The notes beneath the pieces are model-generated. The model did no database searches and was not told the origin of the DNA. It saw only the letters and a program-made list of their open reading frames with translations. DNA of 64,000 nucleotides from Paenibacillus silagei (GTDB lineage Bacteria > Bacillota > Bacilli > Paenibacillales > Paenibacillaceae). The translations under genes and the position numbers were made by a program. Location: contig NZ_JAGGLV010000012.1 of the NCBI RefSeq assembly GCF_017874735.1, forward strand, positions 1 to 64,000, read 5' to 3'. Shown here piece after piece: positions 34,424 through 43,706 of the stretch; within the stretch, counting starts at the first letter, position 1, and every line of letters begins with the position of its first letter.

Positions 34424-35256
34424 TATATCATCCCTCCGCTCTTGTGTTTCCTGAATTCGGTGGGCGTAAGCCCGGCATGCTTCTTGAACTGCTTGGAGAA
34501 ATAGAACAGATCGCCGAAGCCGAGCTGGTCGGCAATCGCACTGACCGAACCGGAGGTGGTGGTCAGCAGCTCTTTGGCCTTTTCAATCTTTTGCCGGGTA
34601 ATGTACTGGATGGGGGGCACGCCGATCTGCTGCTTGAACAGGCGCATGAAGTAGTTCGGGTGCATGTATGCAATCTCGGCAAGATCATGAATGGTCATAT
34701 TCTGCTCGATATTCTCCGCGATATAATCCAGGACAGCCGTCAGCTTCCGGGCCGCCCCGAGATTCTTATAAGACAGCTCATCCAGCTTGAGATTCATCAT
34801 GTAATAAGACATCAGCTCAAGCAGCTTGCTTCTCGCCAGCAGCGGGGCGTAGACCGCATCAGATCTGGCACTATCGGTGATCCCCTTGAACGCCGCCTCA
34901 ACCGCAGCGGGATTCTCAGGAATACAGACATGACTCAGCTCAAGCACACGGAACAGGTTCATCTCCCCGACCTTGGCACTGAAATGACACCAGTATTTGA
35001 GAAAGGGACGTTCGCTGATGCAGGCATAGGATTGCTTCACACCCTCCGGCATTAGAATCAGCTCACCCGGCTTCGGATAATACTCCTTATCCCCGATCTT
35101 CAGCCAGCCTTCTCCCCCGATTATGAAATAAAACTTGCTGTAATCCGGAGTATAGTCCAGATCCCTCCAGTCCGTAGAGCATTCGTTATAGTCTGCTACG
35201 ATCAGGTCAACCTTGAGATTGGCCAGGTAGCTGGTAAGCAGAGTATGGGAGTCCAT
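34423..35256 (-). CDS. AraC-family regulator beside GH29
   Basis: A 277-residue protein with an N-terminal cupin-like sugar-sensing domain (FIIGGEGWLKIGDKEYYPKPGELILMPEGV near 45-75) and a C-terminal double HTH (about 175-275: IHDLAEIAYMHPNYFMRLFKQQIG; VSAIADQLGFGDLFYFSKQFKKHAGLTPTEFR). It is divergent from the GH29 fucosidase gene and probably activates it in response to the liberated sugar. Confidence 0.9.
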   Translation of the reverse strand: MDSHTLLTSYLANLKVDLIVADYNECSTDWRDLDYTPDYSKFYFIIGGEGWLKIGDKEYYPKPGELILMPEGVKQSYACISERPFLKYWCHFSAKVGEMNLFRVLELSHVCIPENPAAVEAAFKGITDSARSDAVYAPLLARSKLLELMSYYMMNLKLDELSYKNLGAARKLTAVLDYIAENIEQNMTIHDLAEIAYMHPNYFMRLFKQQIGVPPIQYITRQKIEKAKELLTTTSGSVSAIADQLGFGDLFYFSKQFKKHAGLTPTEFRKHKSGGMI

Positions 35257-35376
35257 GGGACAGACCGCCTTAAAGGTTATTTTTGTACATCAAAAAGTTA
35301 GTGCCGTACATTCTTACCTGTCCTGCCGCCCGGTACAATGAAGGTATTACCTCATACAAAGGGAGATGACTGGCGC

Positions 35377-36837
35377 ATGATGAACACAACTGATTATCTG
35401 CAGGTTATTGACGAGACGATTAAGAACGGCCCTTACAAGGCGAATTGGGAGTCGCTAAGCGCTTATGAGGTGCCGCAGTGGTACCGCCAGGCCAAATTCG
35501 GGATCTTCATTCACTGGGGGCTGTATTCGGTTCCGGCCTTCAGCAATGAATGGTATTCACGCAATATGTACATTCAGGGCACGAAAGAATATGAGCATCA
35601 TCTGGCAGTCTACGGGAACCACAAGGAGTTCGGGTACAAGGACTTCATTCCCCTGTTCACTGCGAAGCAATTCGATCCGGGCGGGTGGGCTGCACTATTC
35701 AAGGCCTCCGGCGCCAGATATGTCATTCCCGTGGCGGAACACCATGACGGCTTCCAGATGTATAAAAGCGCTGTCTCTCATTATAACACTTATGACATGG
35801 GTCCCGGGCGGGATATTCTCGGCGAGCTGAAGGCGGCCTTCGAAGAGCAGGGGCTGGAGCTGGGCGTCTCCTCCCACCGTGCGGAGCACTGGTTCTTCAT
35901 GTCCCACGGCAAGGCGTTCGACTCCGATATCCGCGAGCCGCTTGTCCGCGGCGACTTCTACTGGCCGGCTATGCCGGAACCGGATCATCATGATCCCTAT
36001 GGTTCTCCCCCGTCCGGGGAGTATCTGGAGGACTGGCTGATCCGCTGCTGCGAGCTGGTCGATCAGTACCAGCCCAAGATTTTTTACTTCGACTGGTGGA
36101 TTGAGAATGCGGCCTTCCGGCCCTATCTGCAAAAGTTCGCGGCCTACTACTACAATCGCGCGGCAGAGCGCGGAATGCCGGCAGCTATTAATTATAAGCA
36201 TGATGCCTTCATGTTCGGCAGTGCGGTCCCCGATGTCGAGCGCGGGCAATTCGCCGAGCTGAAGCCCTTCTTCTGGCAGACAGATACGGCGGCAGCACGT
36301 AATTCCTGGTGTTATACGGAGAATAACGATTACAAATCCGCCGCAGAAATCATCCGCGACCTGGTCGATATCGTCAGCAAGAACGGCAATCTGCTCCTGA
36401 ACGTGGGGCCCAAGGCCGATGGCAGCTTCGCAGAGGAGGATCAGGCAATTCTGACGGCCATCGGCAGCTGGCTGGGAACAAACGGAGAAGCGATCTATGA
36501 TACCTCCTTCTGGCGCATATTTGGTGAAGGGCCTACACGTATTGAAGAAGGACAATTCACTGATGGCCAGGCCAAAACGTTCACACCGGAAGACATCCGC
36601 TTCACCGTGAAGGGTAGCTGCCTGTATGCAACCGTCCTGGTGTACCCGGAAGATGGTATCGTGCGCATCCAGTCGCTCCGGGAGAAATCCCCCTGCTTCG
36701 AGGGAATCCTGAGGGACGTTACAGTCCTCGGATTCAGCGAGCAGCCGGCCTGGGAACGGGATACTGAGGCCTTAACGATCCGTACCACTGCGGTCACAAG
36801 CGCCTTGCCGGTTGTGTTCAAGCTGGAGCTGGCGTGA
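35377..36837 (+). CDS. Alpha-L-fucosidase, GH29
   Basis: Hydrolyses alpha-linked L-fucose from glycans with retention. The 486-residue protein lacks a signal peptide. GH29 signatures: WYRQAKFGIFIHWGLYSVPAF near residue 37, the HHDGF motif near 118, and the nucleophile Asp in FYFDWW near 239. A short C-terminal beta domain follows. ATG 35377 has GGGAG 11 nt upstream. It is divergent from an AraC gene and lies next to beta-galactosidase, which suggests use of fucosylated galactosides. Confidence 0.93.
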   Translation: MMNTTDYLQVIDETIKNGPYKANWESLSAYEVPQWYRQAKFGIFIHWGLYSVPAFSNEWYSRNMYIQGTKEYEHHLAVYGNHKEFGYKDFIPLFTAKQFDPGGWAALFKASGARYVIPVAEHHDGFQMYKSAVSHYNTYDMGPGRDILGELKAAFEEQGLELGVSSHRAEHWFFMSHGKAFDSDIREPLVRGDFYWPAMPEPDHHDPYGSPPSGEYLEDWLIRCCELVDQYQPKIFYFDWWIENAAFRPYLQKFAAYYYNRAAERGMPAAINYKHDAFMFGSAVPDVERGQFAELKPFFWQTDTAAARNSWCYTENNDYKSAAEIIRDLVDIVSKNGNLLLNVGPKADGSFAEEDQAILTAIGSWLGTNGEAIYDTSFWRIFGEGPTRIEEGQFTDGQAKTFTPEDIRFTVKGSCLYATVLVYPEDGIVRIQSLREKSPCFEGILRDVTVLGFSEQPAWERDTEALTIRTTAVTSALPVVFKLELA

Positions 36838-36858
36838 GCTATCTCTGAAGCCGCTCCT

Positions 36859-37680
36859 CTAGTCCAATCCGTGCAGTCCTCTCCACTCTTCCGGCTGCAT
36901 GCCGGTAATCCGTTTGAAGACGGCGCAGAAATAGCTGACATTCTCGAAGCCTGCCCGCTGGGCGATTTCATAGATCCGCTGGCCCCGGCTGCTGAACATC
37001 AGCTGCTTGCTCCGGTTGATCCGCTGCTTGTTAATATAGGCCACCGGCCGTTCACGGACCGTCCGCTGGAACAGCCGGCACAGATACTGCGGCGAGACTG
37101 ACGCCACTTCGGCCAGCTCCTTCAGCAGCAGCGGGCGGTGCAGGTGAAGCTCAATATATTGCAGGACCGGCTTCATCCGCGCAAGCTCATTGTCCTCATT
37201 CGAGTCCGGAAGCAGGCTGCGCTTCAGATCGAGCAGCAGCGCATACAGCAGCTTGGAACGCTCCATGTTGTCCTGAAGCTCATTGCCGCAGGAGAGCGTA
37301 AGCATCTCCTCAAGCGGAGCAAGGATGGATTCTGCTCTGAGACGTCCCACCCCGGACTCCCGTATTCCGGCGTAGAGCAGCATCTGGGCTGCTTCTCTTC
37401 CGTTGAAGGAGATCCAGGCCAGCTCCCATTCACGGGTAAGCGGCGTATAAGAGTGGGGCACATCCGGGTAGAGACAGAAGATATCGCCCGCCTCGGCAAT
37501 ATAGGATTTCCCCTTGATATTCACTTCACCCTTGCCGCCGAGGACCTGGTGCAGCTGATAATCCGGGAAGCCCGCAGGCCGGGACATCTCCCCCTGATGC
37601 TCCCAATACCCGATGGTCATGGGATACAGGGGCAGCAGAAGCATATCTTCCATTTCGCAAAAGATCATCGTACTGTCCAT
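36859..37680 (-). CDS. AraC-family regulator beside lacZ
   Basis: A 273-residue protein with an N-terminal cupin domain (HQVLGGKGEVNIKGKSYIAEAGDIFCLYP) and a C-terminal AraC HTH (LLKELAEVASVSPQYLCRLFQRTV; IYEIAQRAGFENVSYFCAVFKRITGMQPEEWR). ATG 37680 lies about 5 nt after GGAGGGAGG; the frame extends to 37713 without a better site. It is divergent from beta-galactosidase and likely controls it. Confidence 0.9.
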   Translation of the reverse strand: MDSTMIFCEMEDMLLLPLYPMTIGYWEHQGEMSRPAGFPDYQLHQVLGGKGEVNIKGKSYIAEAGDIFCLYPDVPHSYTPLTREWELAWISFNGREAAQMLLYAGIRESGVGRLRAESILAPLEEMLTLSCGNELQDNMERSKLLYALLLDLKRSLLPDSNEDNELARMKPVLQYIELHLHRPLLLKELAEVASVSPQYLCRLFQRTVRERPVAYINKQRINRSKQLMFSSRGQRIYEIAQRAGFENVSYFCAVFKRITGMQPEEWRGLHGLD

Positions 37681-37812
37681 AGCAGCCTCCCTCCAGATGC
37701 AATCTGACATCACTTAGTTTCATATTCTATTATATCTAAACAAAATCATTATATATACCCAGAACATTTCCCATTCTATAATATGAATATAACAATATAA
37801 GGAGATGTTAAC

Positions 37813-40800
37813 TTGCGCAACAAACTCTCATATCAGCAGCCTGCCAACGGATATCCCGAATGGAACAATAATCCTGAGATTTTTCAACTGAACCGTATAG
37901 ATGCCCACGCCTCCATGATGTCCTTCCCGGCAGCAGCCGACGCTCTGCAAGGGGATAAAGCGTCCTCATCCCGTTACCAGACGCTGAACGGAACATGGAA
38001 ATTCGCGTTTGCCGAGACACCGGATGCACGGATCAAGGACTTCTATAAGGCCGGATACGACGCTGCCGGCTGGGCAGATATCGCCGTCCCTTCCCACTGG
38101 CAGTTCCAGGGATATGATTATCCCCAATACACCAATGTACGCTATCCTTGGGAAGTATCCGAGCCGGATCTGAAGCCTCCCTTCGCTCCGACGGTATACA
38201 ATCCGGTAGGCTCCTATATCCGTTCTTTCAGCGTTCCGCAGGATTGGGACGGACAGCCGGTATTCCTCAGCTTCCAGGGTGTGGAATCCGCCTTCTATGT
38301 ATGGGTGAACGGCGAACTTGCCGGATACTCTGAGGATACCTTCACACCGTCAGAATTCGATATCACCGCCTACCTGCTTCCCGGCGAGAACAAGCTGGCC
38401 GTTGAAGTCTACCGCTGGTGTGATGCAAGCTGGCTGGAAGATCAGGACTTCTGGCGTCTGAGCGGAATTTTCCGCGATGTCTATCTCTACACTGCGCCTC
38501 CAGTACGGGTAGCCGACTTCTTCGTCCGCACCGAGCTGGACAAGAGCTTCACCGATGCGGAGCTGCAGGTCGACCTGACTTTGGAGAACTATTATAACCG
38601 GGTCATCGGGGCACACACCGTTGAAGTACAGCTCTACGACAGCAAGCAGCAGCCGGTATGGGCAGCGCCGGTGTCATCCGGATTTGCTTTTGAACAAGAA
38701 GGAACTCAGCTGCTTAAGCTGTCCGCAGCCGTAAAGAACCCGCTGAAATGGAGCGCGGAGAAGCCTAACCTCTACACCCTGCTGATTTCGGTGAAGGACG
38801 ATCAGGGACAGCTGCTGGAAGCGCTCAGCTGCAAGACAGGCTTCCGGACCTTCGAGATCCGGGACGGCCTGATGAAGATTAACGGCAAACGGATTGTATT
38901 CAAGGGAACGAACCGCCATGAATTCTCCTGCGATACCGGCCGTGCGCTCTCCAAGGAAGATATGATCACCGACATTAAGCTGATGAAGCTGCACAATATC
39001 AATGCCGTGCGGACCTCCCACTATCCGAATCAACCGGTATGGTACGAGCTGTGCGACGAATATGGTCTCTATGTGATTGACGAGACGAACCTGGAGACAC
39101 ATGGCTCCTGGCAATACGGGCAGAAGGAGCTGCATGAGGGGAACGTTCCCGGCAGCCGCCCGGAATGGCGCGCGAACGTCATTGACCGCTGTAACTCCAT
39201 GATGCAGCGCGACAAGAACCACACGTCCGTCATTATCTGGTCGCTTGGCAACGAATCCTTCGGCGGCGATAACTTCCTGGCCATGTATGACCACTTGAAG
39301 CAAGCTGACCCGACCCGTCCGGTGCATTATGAAGGCACTTATCATTACAGACCTTCGGACGCGGCCAGCGATATTGAATCGACGATGTACATCAAGCCGG
39401 ATGAAGTCGTGGAGTACGCTCTCAGCAATCCGAAGAAGCCGTACATTCTATGTGAATACAGCCATGCCATGGGCAACTCCTGCGGCGGCCTGCATCTGTA
39501 CACGGAGCTGTTCGACAAATATGACAGCATTCAGGGCGGATTCATCTGGGACTGGGTGGATCAGGCGATCCGTACAACCACTCCTGAAGGCGTGTCTTAT
39601 CTGGCTTACGGCGGGGATTTCGGAGAGAAGCCGCATGACGGCAACTTCAGCGGCAACGGGCTGCTGTTCGCGGACCGCAGCGTGACGCCTAAGCTCTACG
39701 AGGTGAAGAAATGCTATCAGAATATCACCATCACCGCACTGGATCTGAAGAGCGGGAGCTTCGAGGCCCGCAACAACTTCCTGTTCACGGATCTGGCAGA
39801 CTATCAGCTGAGATGGACGCTGGCGCTGAACGGCGTAGCGGCCCAGGAAGGACAATTGCCGCTCTCCGCAGCGCCTGGTGAAGCGGTCAGCTTCACGGTT
39901 CCGCTGGATTCAGCGCTGCTGGAATCTGACAAGGAAGCTGTACTTACGGTGTCGTTCGTTCAAGAGGACGCAACCGCCTGGTCTGAGGCCACGCATGAAG
40001 TTGCCTGGGAACAGTTCGTGTTAACCCCGTATATTCCGTCCCGTAACCCGGAACTTTCGGGCGGCACCCTGCAAGTGAAGGAACAGGATGGCTTCGTGAA
40101 CTTCGAGGGCAACGGATTCGCGCTTGCCTTCGAGACAGCAACCGGCGCGCTTGTCTCGCTGAAGTCCTCCGGGAAGGAAGTTCTGCACGCACCGGTCAGA
40201 CCTAACTTCTGGAGAGCTGTAACCGACAATGATCTGGGCAACAAGCATCCTGAGCGCTGTGCGATCTGGAAGGAAGCGTCCTACGAGCGTCAGCTGGCCC
40301 GTTTCAGCTGTCGTGTGGAAGGGGGCCTCGGCTTCGTGACCGCTGACTATCTGCTGGGTACGCAGCCGCAGTCCACCCTGCGTGTTCATTACGAGATTCG
40401 TACGGATGGTTCGGTCGAGATTGTACAGGAGCTTAACCCGGGCAGCAGCACCCTGCCGGAGATCCCGGAATTCGGGATGGTCTTCGAGCTGGACAGCAGC
40501 CTGGACACGATTCTCTGGTATGGCCGCGGGCCGCATGAGAACTATTGGGACCGTAAGGCCGGAGCTCCGCTGGGACTCTACACAGGCAAGGTCAGTGAGC
40601 AGTTCACGAATTATCTCCGCCCTCAGGAGTGCGGCAACAAGACCGATGTCCGGTATGCTTCCGTCACCGCAGGAAGCGAAGGACACGGATTATCCGTGGA
40701 AGGGGCCGTACCGCTTGAAGTCAATGCGCTGCCTTGGTCTCCGGCAGAGCTTGAAGCCAGCGACCACGGCTACAAGCTGCCAGCTTCTGACAAGACCGTG

Positions 40801-40926
40801 CTGCGTGTCAATTACAAGCAAATGGGCGTGGGCGGCGATGACAGCTGGGGTGCGCCAACCCATGAACAGTTCACTTTACCTGCCAACCGTCCGTATACCT
40901 TCAAGTTCAAGCTCTCCCTGCTATAA
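37813..40926 (+). CDS. lacZ: Beta-galactosidase, GH2
   Basis: Cleaves terminal beta-D-galactose. The 1037-residue protein has the full five-domain LacZ layout: sugar-binding domain, Ig-like domains, TIM barrel and the C-terminal small beta domain. The acid/base Glu is in WSLGNESFGG (about 481) and the nucleophile Glu in LCEYSHAMGNS (about 548). No signal peptide, so it is cytosolic. The start is TTG 37813 with AAGGAG 8 nt upstream. A TATAAT lies at 37777-37782, with a poor -35, as expected for an AraC-activated promoter. Confidence 0.96.
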   Translation: MRNKLSYQQPANGYPEWNNNPEIFQLNRIDAHASMMSFPAAADALQGDKASSSRYQTLNGTWKFAFAETPDARIKDFYKAGYDAAGWADIAVPSHWQFQGYDYPQYTNVRYPWEVSEPDLKPPFAPTVYNPVGSYIRSFSVPQDWDGQPVFLSFQGVESAFYVWVNGELAGYSEDTFTPSEFDITAYLLPGENKLAVEVYRWCDASWLEDQDFWRLSGIFRDVYLYTAPPVRVADFFVRTELDKSFTDAELQVDLTLENYYNRVIGAHTVEVQLYDSKQQPVWAAPVSSGFAFEQEGTQLLKLSAAVKNPLKWSAEKPNLYTLLISVKDDQGQLLEALSCKTGFRTFEIRDGLMKINGKRIVFKGTNRHEFSCDTGRALSKEDMITDIKLMKLHNINAVRTSHYPNQPVWYELCDEYGLYVIDETNLETHGSWQYGQKELHEGNVPGSRPEWRANVIDRCNSMMQRDKNHTSVIIWSLGNESFGGDNFLAMYDHLKQADPTRPVHYEGTYHYRPSDAASDIESTMYIKPDEVVEYALSNPKKPYILCEYSHAMGNSCGGLHLYTELFDKYDSIQGGFIWDWVDQAIRTTTPEGVSYLAYGGDFGEKPHDGNFSGNGLLFADRSVTPKLYEVKKCYQNITITALDLKSGSFEARNNFLFTDLADYQLRWTLALNGVAAQEGQLPLSAAPGEAVSFTVPLDSALLESDKEAVLTVSFVQEDATAWSEATHEVAWEQFVLTPYIPSRNPELSGGTLQVKEQDGFVNFEGNGFALAFETATGALVSLKSSGKEVLHAPVRPNFWRAVTDNDLGNKHPERCAIWKEASYERQLARFSCRVEGGLGFVTADYLLGTQPQSTLRVHYEIRTDGSVEIVQELNPGSSTLPEIPEFGMVFELDSSLDTILWYGRGPHENYWDRKAGAPLGLYTGKVSEQFTNYLRPQECGNKTDVRYASVTAGSEGHGLSVEGAVPLEVNALPWSPAELEASDHGYKLPASDKTVLRVNYKQMGVGGDDSWGAPTHEQFTLPANRPYTFKFKLSLL

Positions 40927-40979
40927 ACCGCCTTCTCCCTTAAGACAGCTCAGCACAATGTCTGTAACGATCTGAAGAT

Positions 40980-41029
40980 AGCTTTTCATAATTACCCGGA
41001 AGGGGTTATGGAAAGCTTTTTCTTTTTTA
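40980..41029 (+). terminator. Rho-independent terminator of lacZ
   Basis: AGCTTTTCATAA pairs with TTATGGAAAGCT around a GC-rich loop, followed by TTTTCTTTTTT. Confidence 0.85.
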
Positions 41030-41061
41030 TAGATTCTACCTCCGTAATGTAAGTATTGCAC

Positions 41062-41077
41062 TGCTCTCTAGAGAGCA
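41062..41077. promoter_or_regulatory. 16-bp perfect palindrome upstream of the RacA-like gene
   Basis: TGCTCTCTAGAGAGCA is fully self-complementary and lies about 120 nt before the RacA-like start. It is a candidate operator for that protein or another dimeric regulator. Confidence 0.4.
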
Positions 41078-41194
41078 AGAATAGTCGTAATACCACTTTG
41101 CTTGGCGAATCAGCACTTCCTTTGTCACCTGTGCAGGGAGCCGCCGAAGAATAACGAATTACTCATAGAAGACTACTACACTGGAGGGATTGAA

Positions 41195-41740
41195 ATGGAA
41201 ATTCTGAAAACTAAGGAAGCTGCGGAGCTGCTGTCCGTTAGCCAGACTACGATCAAACGCTGGGCGGCCATGTTCCCCGATTTCTTTCCAAAGGACCGTC
41301 TTGGACATTATACCTTCTCGGAGCAGCAAATCAGCCAGCTCAATCATATTAAAGACCGTATTAATCAGGGGGAAGCACTGGAAGGCATAGATCCGGATCT
41401 TACGAACGACAAGCTGCCAAGGGGCCCGCTGCATGAGAATCCAAGCCTATATACAGACGGTGATCCTATGAATAAAATATGGTCCCGGATCGAGTATATT
41501 GAACATGCACTAGATCAAAAAGCGAGCGAGATCGTTTCGGTACAGCTGCTCCAGCAGCGTGCAGAGCTTGAGGATATGCGAGTAATGATTAAGGAATTAT
41601 CCGCATCGCTGGAAACGATGCAGAAGCCCGGCAGTCCATCCCTCTCCCCGCGTGAAGAGCTTTATCCGGTTGCCGCTGGCAGGCTGACGTCTCCACCAAG
41701 GAAGCGAGGTCTATTGCGCTCTTTTTTTCCATTCCTGTAA
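41195..41740 (+). CDS. RacA-like MerR-type HTH protein
   Basis: A 181-residue protein. Residues 3-70 form a MerR-type winged helix (KTKEAAELLSVSQTTIKRWAAMFPDFFPKD; YTFSEQQISQLNHIKDRINQGEALEGID). A helical coiled-coil region spans about 85-145, and the C-terminus is Pro- and Arg-rich. This layout resembles RacA, which anchors the chromosome to the cell pole in sporulation, but identity is not certain. ATG 41195 is preceded by GGAGGG. Confidence 0.65.
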   Translation: MEILKTKEAAELLSVSQTTIKRWAAMFPDFFPKDRLGHYTFSEQQISQLNHIKDRINQGEALEGIDPDLTNDKLPRGPLHENPSLYTDGDPMNKIWSRIEYIEHALDQKASEIVSVQLLQQRAELEDMRVMIKELSASLETMQKPGSPSLSPREELYPVAAGRLTSPPRKRGLLRSFFPFL

Positions 41741-41828
41741 CCCTATCTCTTTCAGCCTTACAGAGATTACACTAGTGTGAACACTTCGCTAACCCAGCCC
41801 CTATATTACCCCGGTGAGGAGATATTGT

Positions 41829-42803
41829 ATGTCAGACACCGCCGCAAGAATCCGGGATGAGATCCTTGACTCCATGACACAAAGATTCGGGTTGCATGTC
41901 ACTGAAGCGGTCCAGATCGATCAGGGCTTCCTGAATCTGAAGTGGAGGCTGGACAGTGATCAAGGCCGTCTGTTTGTGAAACAGTACAGCAAGGTCCGTT
42001 ACCCTGAAGCCCTCACCCTCGGACTGGAGGTCTCCTTAAGCCATCAGGATCATCTGTACCTGGAAGGCCTTCCTGTTCCGAAGCTATTTTCGCATGAGGG
42101 AAATTATGTATTGAGAACGCCTTCACAGGAACGTTATGTCCTGATGACCCTGTGTGACGGGCACAGTATTGCCCCCGGATCGGCCACGGAGCAGCAGATG
42201 TATTCGTTGGGCAGGGTGGTCGGCCGGATGCACAAGTTACTTAACGCTCAGCCTGCTTCGTTGCCGCTGTACTGGGAGGTCCGCAGTAAGGCGTCAATGG
42301 TGAGAAACTGGGAGGCACGCTATCATCAGGCCGCCGCCCGGCAGAGCGAGGATACTCTATCGGCGCTTGAGCTTCAGCGGAGGATCATCGACCGGATGGA
42401 CACTGGCATCTTCGCGGACTGCGAACGGGGCTGGGGGCACCGGGACCTGTTCGTGGATAATATGCTGTTCAGCGCAGATCAGGTGGCGGCGATCCTTGAC
42501 TTCGACCGGCTGCATTTTGTCTACCCGGAGTTCGATATAGCCCGGCCGATCCTCTCCTGCGCGTTATCTGAGGACGGAATCGGGCAGGACCGGGTACGGG
42601 CCTTCGTGACGGGCTACCGTGAATATACCCCCTTGCCCGCAAGTACACTCATCCGGTCGCTTAAATTAACCTGGTGGAAGGAAGCCGAATGGATCGCTGT
42701 GCCTCAGCAGGATGAATTCCCTCCGCTCGTCCGCTTCCGTCAGGAGAATCATTGGATCGCGGCCAACTGGGACCGCTTGAATGATATTTTTACCGGGATC
42801 TGA
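41829..42803 (+). CDS. APH/CotS-like phosphotransferase
   Basis: A 324-residue protein-kinase-like fold. The catalytic loop GHRDLFVDNMLF is near residue 205 and the metal-binding DFD follows near 225. It belongs with the aminoglycoside phosphotransferase/choline kinase group, which in spore formers includes the CotS and YutH spore-coat proteins. The substrate cannot be told. ATG 41829 has GAGGAG about 8 nt upstream. Confidence 0.8.
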   Translation: MSDTAARIRDEILDSMTQRFGLHVTEAVQIDQGFLNLKWRLDSDQGRLFVKQYSKVRYPEALTLGLEVSLSHQDHLYLEGLPVPKLFSHEGNYVLRTPSQERYVLMTLCDGHSIAPGSATEQQMYSLGRVVGRMHKLLNAQPASLPLYWEVRSKASMVRNWEARYHQAAARQSEDTLSALELQRRIIDRMDTGIFADCERGWGHRDLFVDNMLFSADQVAAILDFDRLHFVYPEFDIARPILSCALSEDGIGQDRVRAFVTGYREYTPLPASTLIRSLKLTWWKEAEWIAVPQQDEFPPLVRFRQENHWIAANWDRLNDIFTGI

Positions 42804-42813
42804 GAGATAGTCC

Positions 42814-43557
42814 TTAGCTCTGATACAGCCGGATGCCCGACACCGTCATTACCGCAGGCAGCGCAGCTTCATCTACCGCGACAGGGTCATACCATCCGCC
42901 AACGGCAAGATTAAGCAGCAGATAAAAGGGCTGGTCGAACGGCATCCCCGGCTCAAGCCGCCGCTCGGCGAAGCAGTGCCCGTCCACCAGCCATCTCATG
43001 GAACCTTCCTGCCATTCCAGCGTGTAATCCCGGAATTCTTCAATCGTTCCGCGCTCTAATTCGTAAGTGAACTCTTCAACAATCTTCCGCTCGATGTCTG
43101 CACCGTAATGCAGAGTTCCGGCTATCTTCCGGGGCAGACGCCCCTTCGCCTCCAGGATATCGATCTCGCCGGAAGCCGGCCAGGGTCCATACGCCTGATC
43201 CTGCGGAAGCAGCCAGATCGCAGGCCAGATTCCCTGCCCGGCCGGCAGCTTGGCGCGCACGGTCAGCCTGCCGTAGCAGAACGCGAAGTGATCTCTTGTA
43301 TCGATCCGGGCCGAGGTATAAGCGAAGCTCCGCCCCTCCTGCTCTGTGACCTCACGGCGCGCACACAGCCGCAGTCCCTCCTCGCCAACCGACAGATTCC
43401 CCGGCCGCCCCGTATAGAATTGCTGCTCTCCATTCCCCCAACCCGGGAAGATCGCTTTCCCGTCATTGTCCAGCAGATCATTGCCAAGGCGGATGTTCCA
43501 TAGCTTCAAATCAGCAGTCCCCCCTTGGAAATCCTGCTCCCATACCAGTCTGTTCAT
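42814..43557 (-). CDS. Cytoplasmic GH16 beta-glucanase
   Basis: A 247-residue GH16 enzyme consisting of the catalytic domain only. The active-site strand GEIDILEAKGRLP (about 131) carries the two catalytic Glu residues around the conserved Asp. No signal peptide, so it would act on imported beta-1,3- or mixed-linked gluco-oligosaccharides. ATG 43557 follows GGGAG. It lies back to back with the ABC importer genes and shares the catalytic segment with the secreted GH16 at 51369. Confidence 0.9.
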   Translation of the reverse strand: MNRLVWEQDFQGGTADLKLWNIRLGNDLLDNDGKAIFPGWGNGEQQFYTGRPGNLSVGEEGLRLCARREVTEQEGRSFAYTSARIDTRDHFAFCYGRLTVRAKLPAGQGIWPAIWLLPQDQAYGPWPASGEIDILEAKGRLPRKIAGTLHYGADIERKIVEEFTYELERGTIEEFRDYTLEWQEGSMRWLVDGHCFAERRLEPGMPFDQPFYLLLNLAVGGWYDPVAVDEAALPAVMTVSGIRLYQS

Positions 43558-43706
43558 CGTTTGGCCCACTCCCTTCATGTAATCACAGCATACTGAATTT
43601 CCGCCCCCAGCGGGAGGAATCCAAAAAATTGGGATAGGGCCAATAATCATGGCCTTTTTTTCCGCCAGCCTTTTTCATACGATGAAGAAGGAAGGGGGTA
43701 CAGTAC

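Noticed and set aside
37724..37785. ATTCTATTATAT and ATTCTATAATAT as AraC direct-repeat operators 50 bp apart
   Set aside because: Each contains a -10-like TATAAT on opposite strands, so they are better explained as the divergent promoters.
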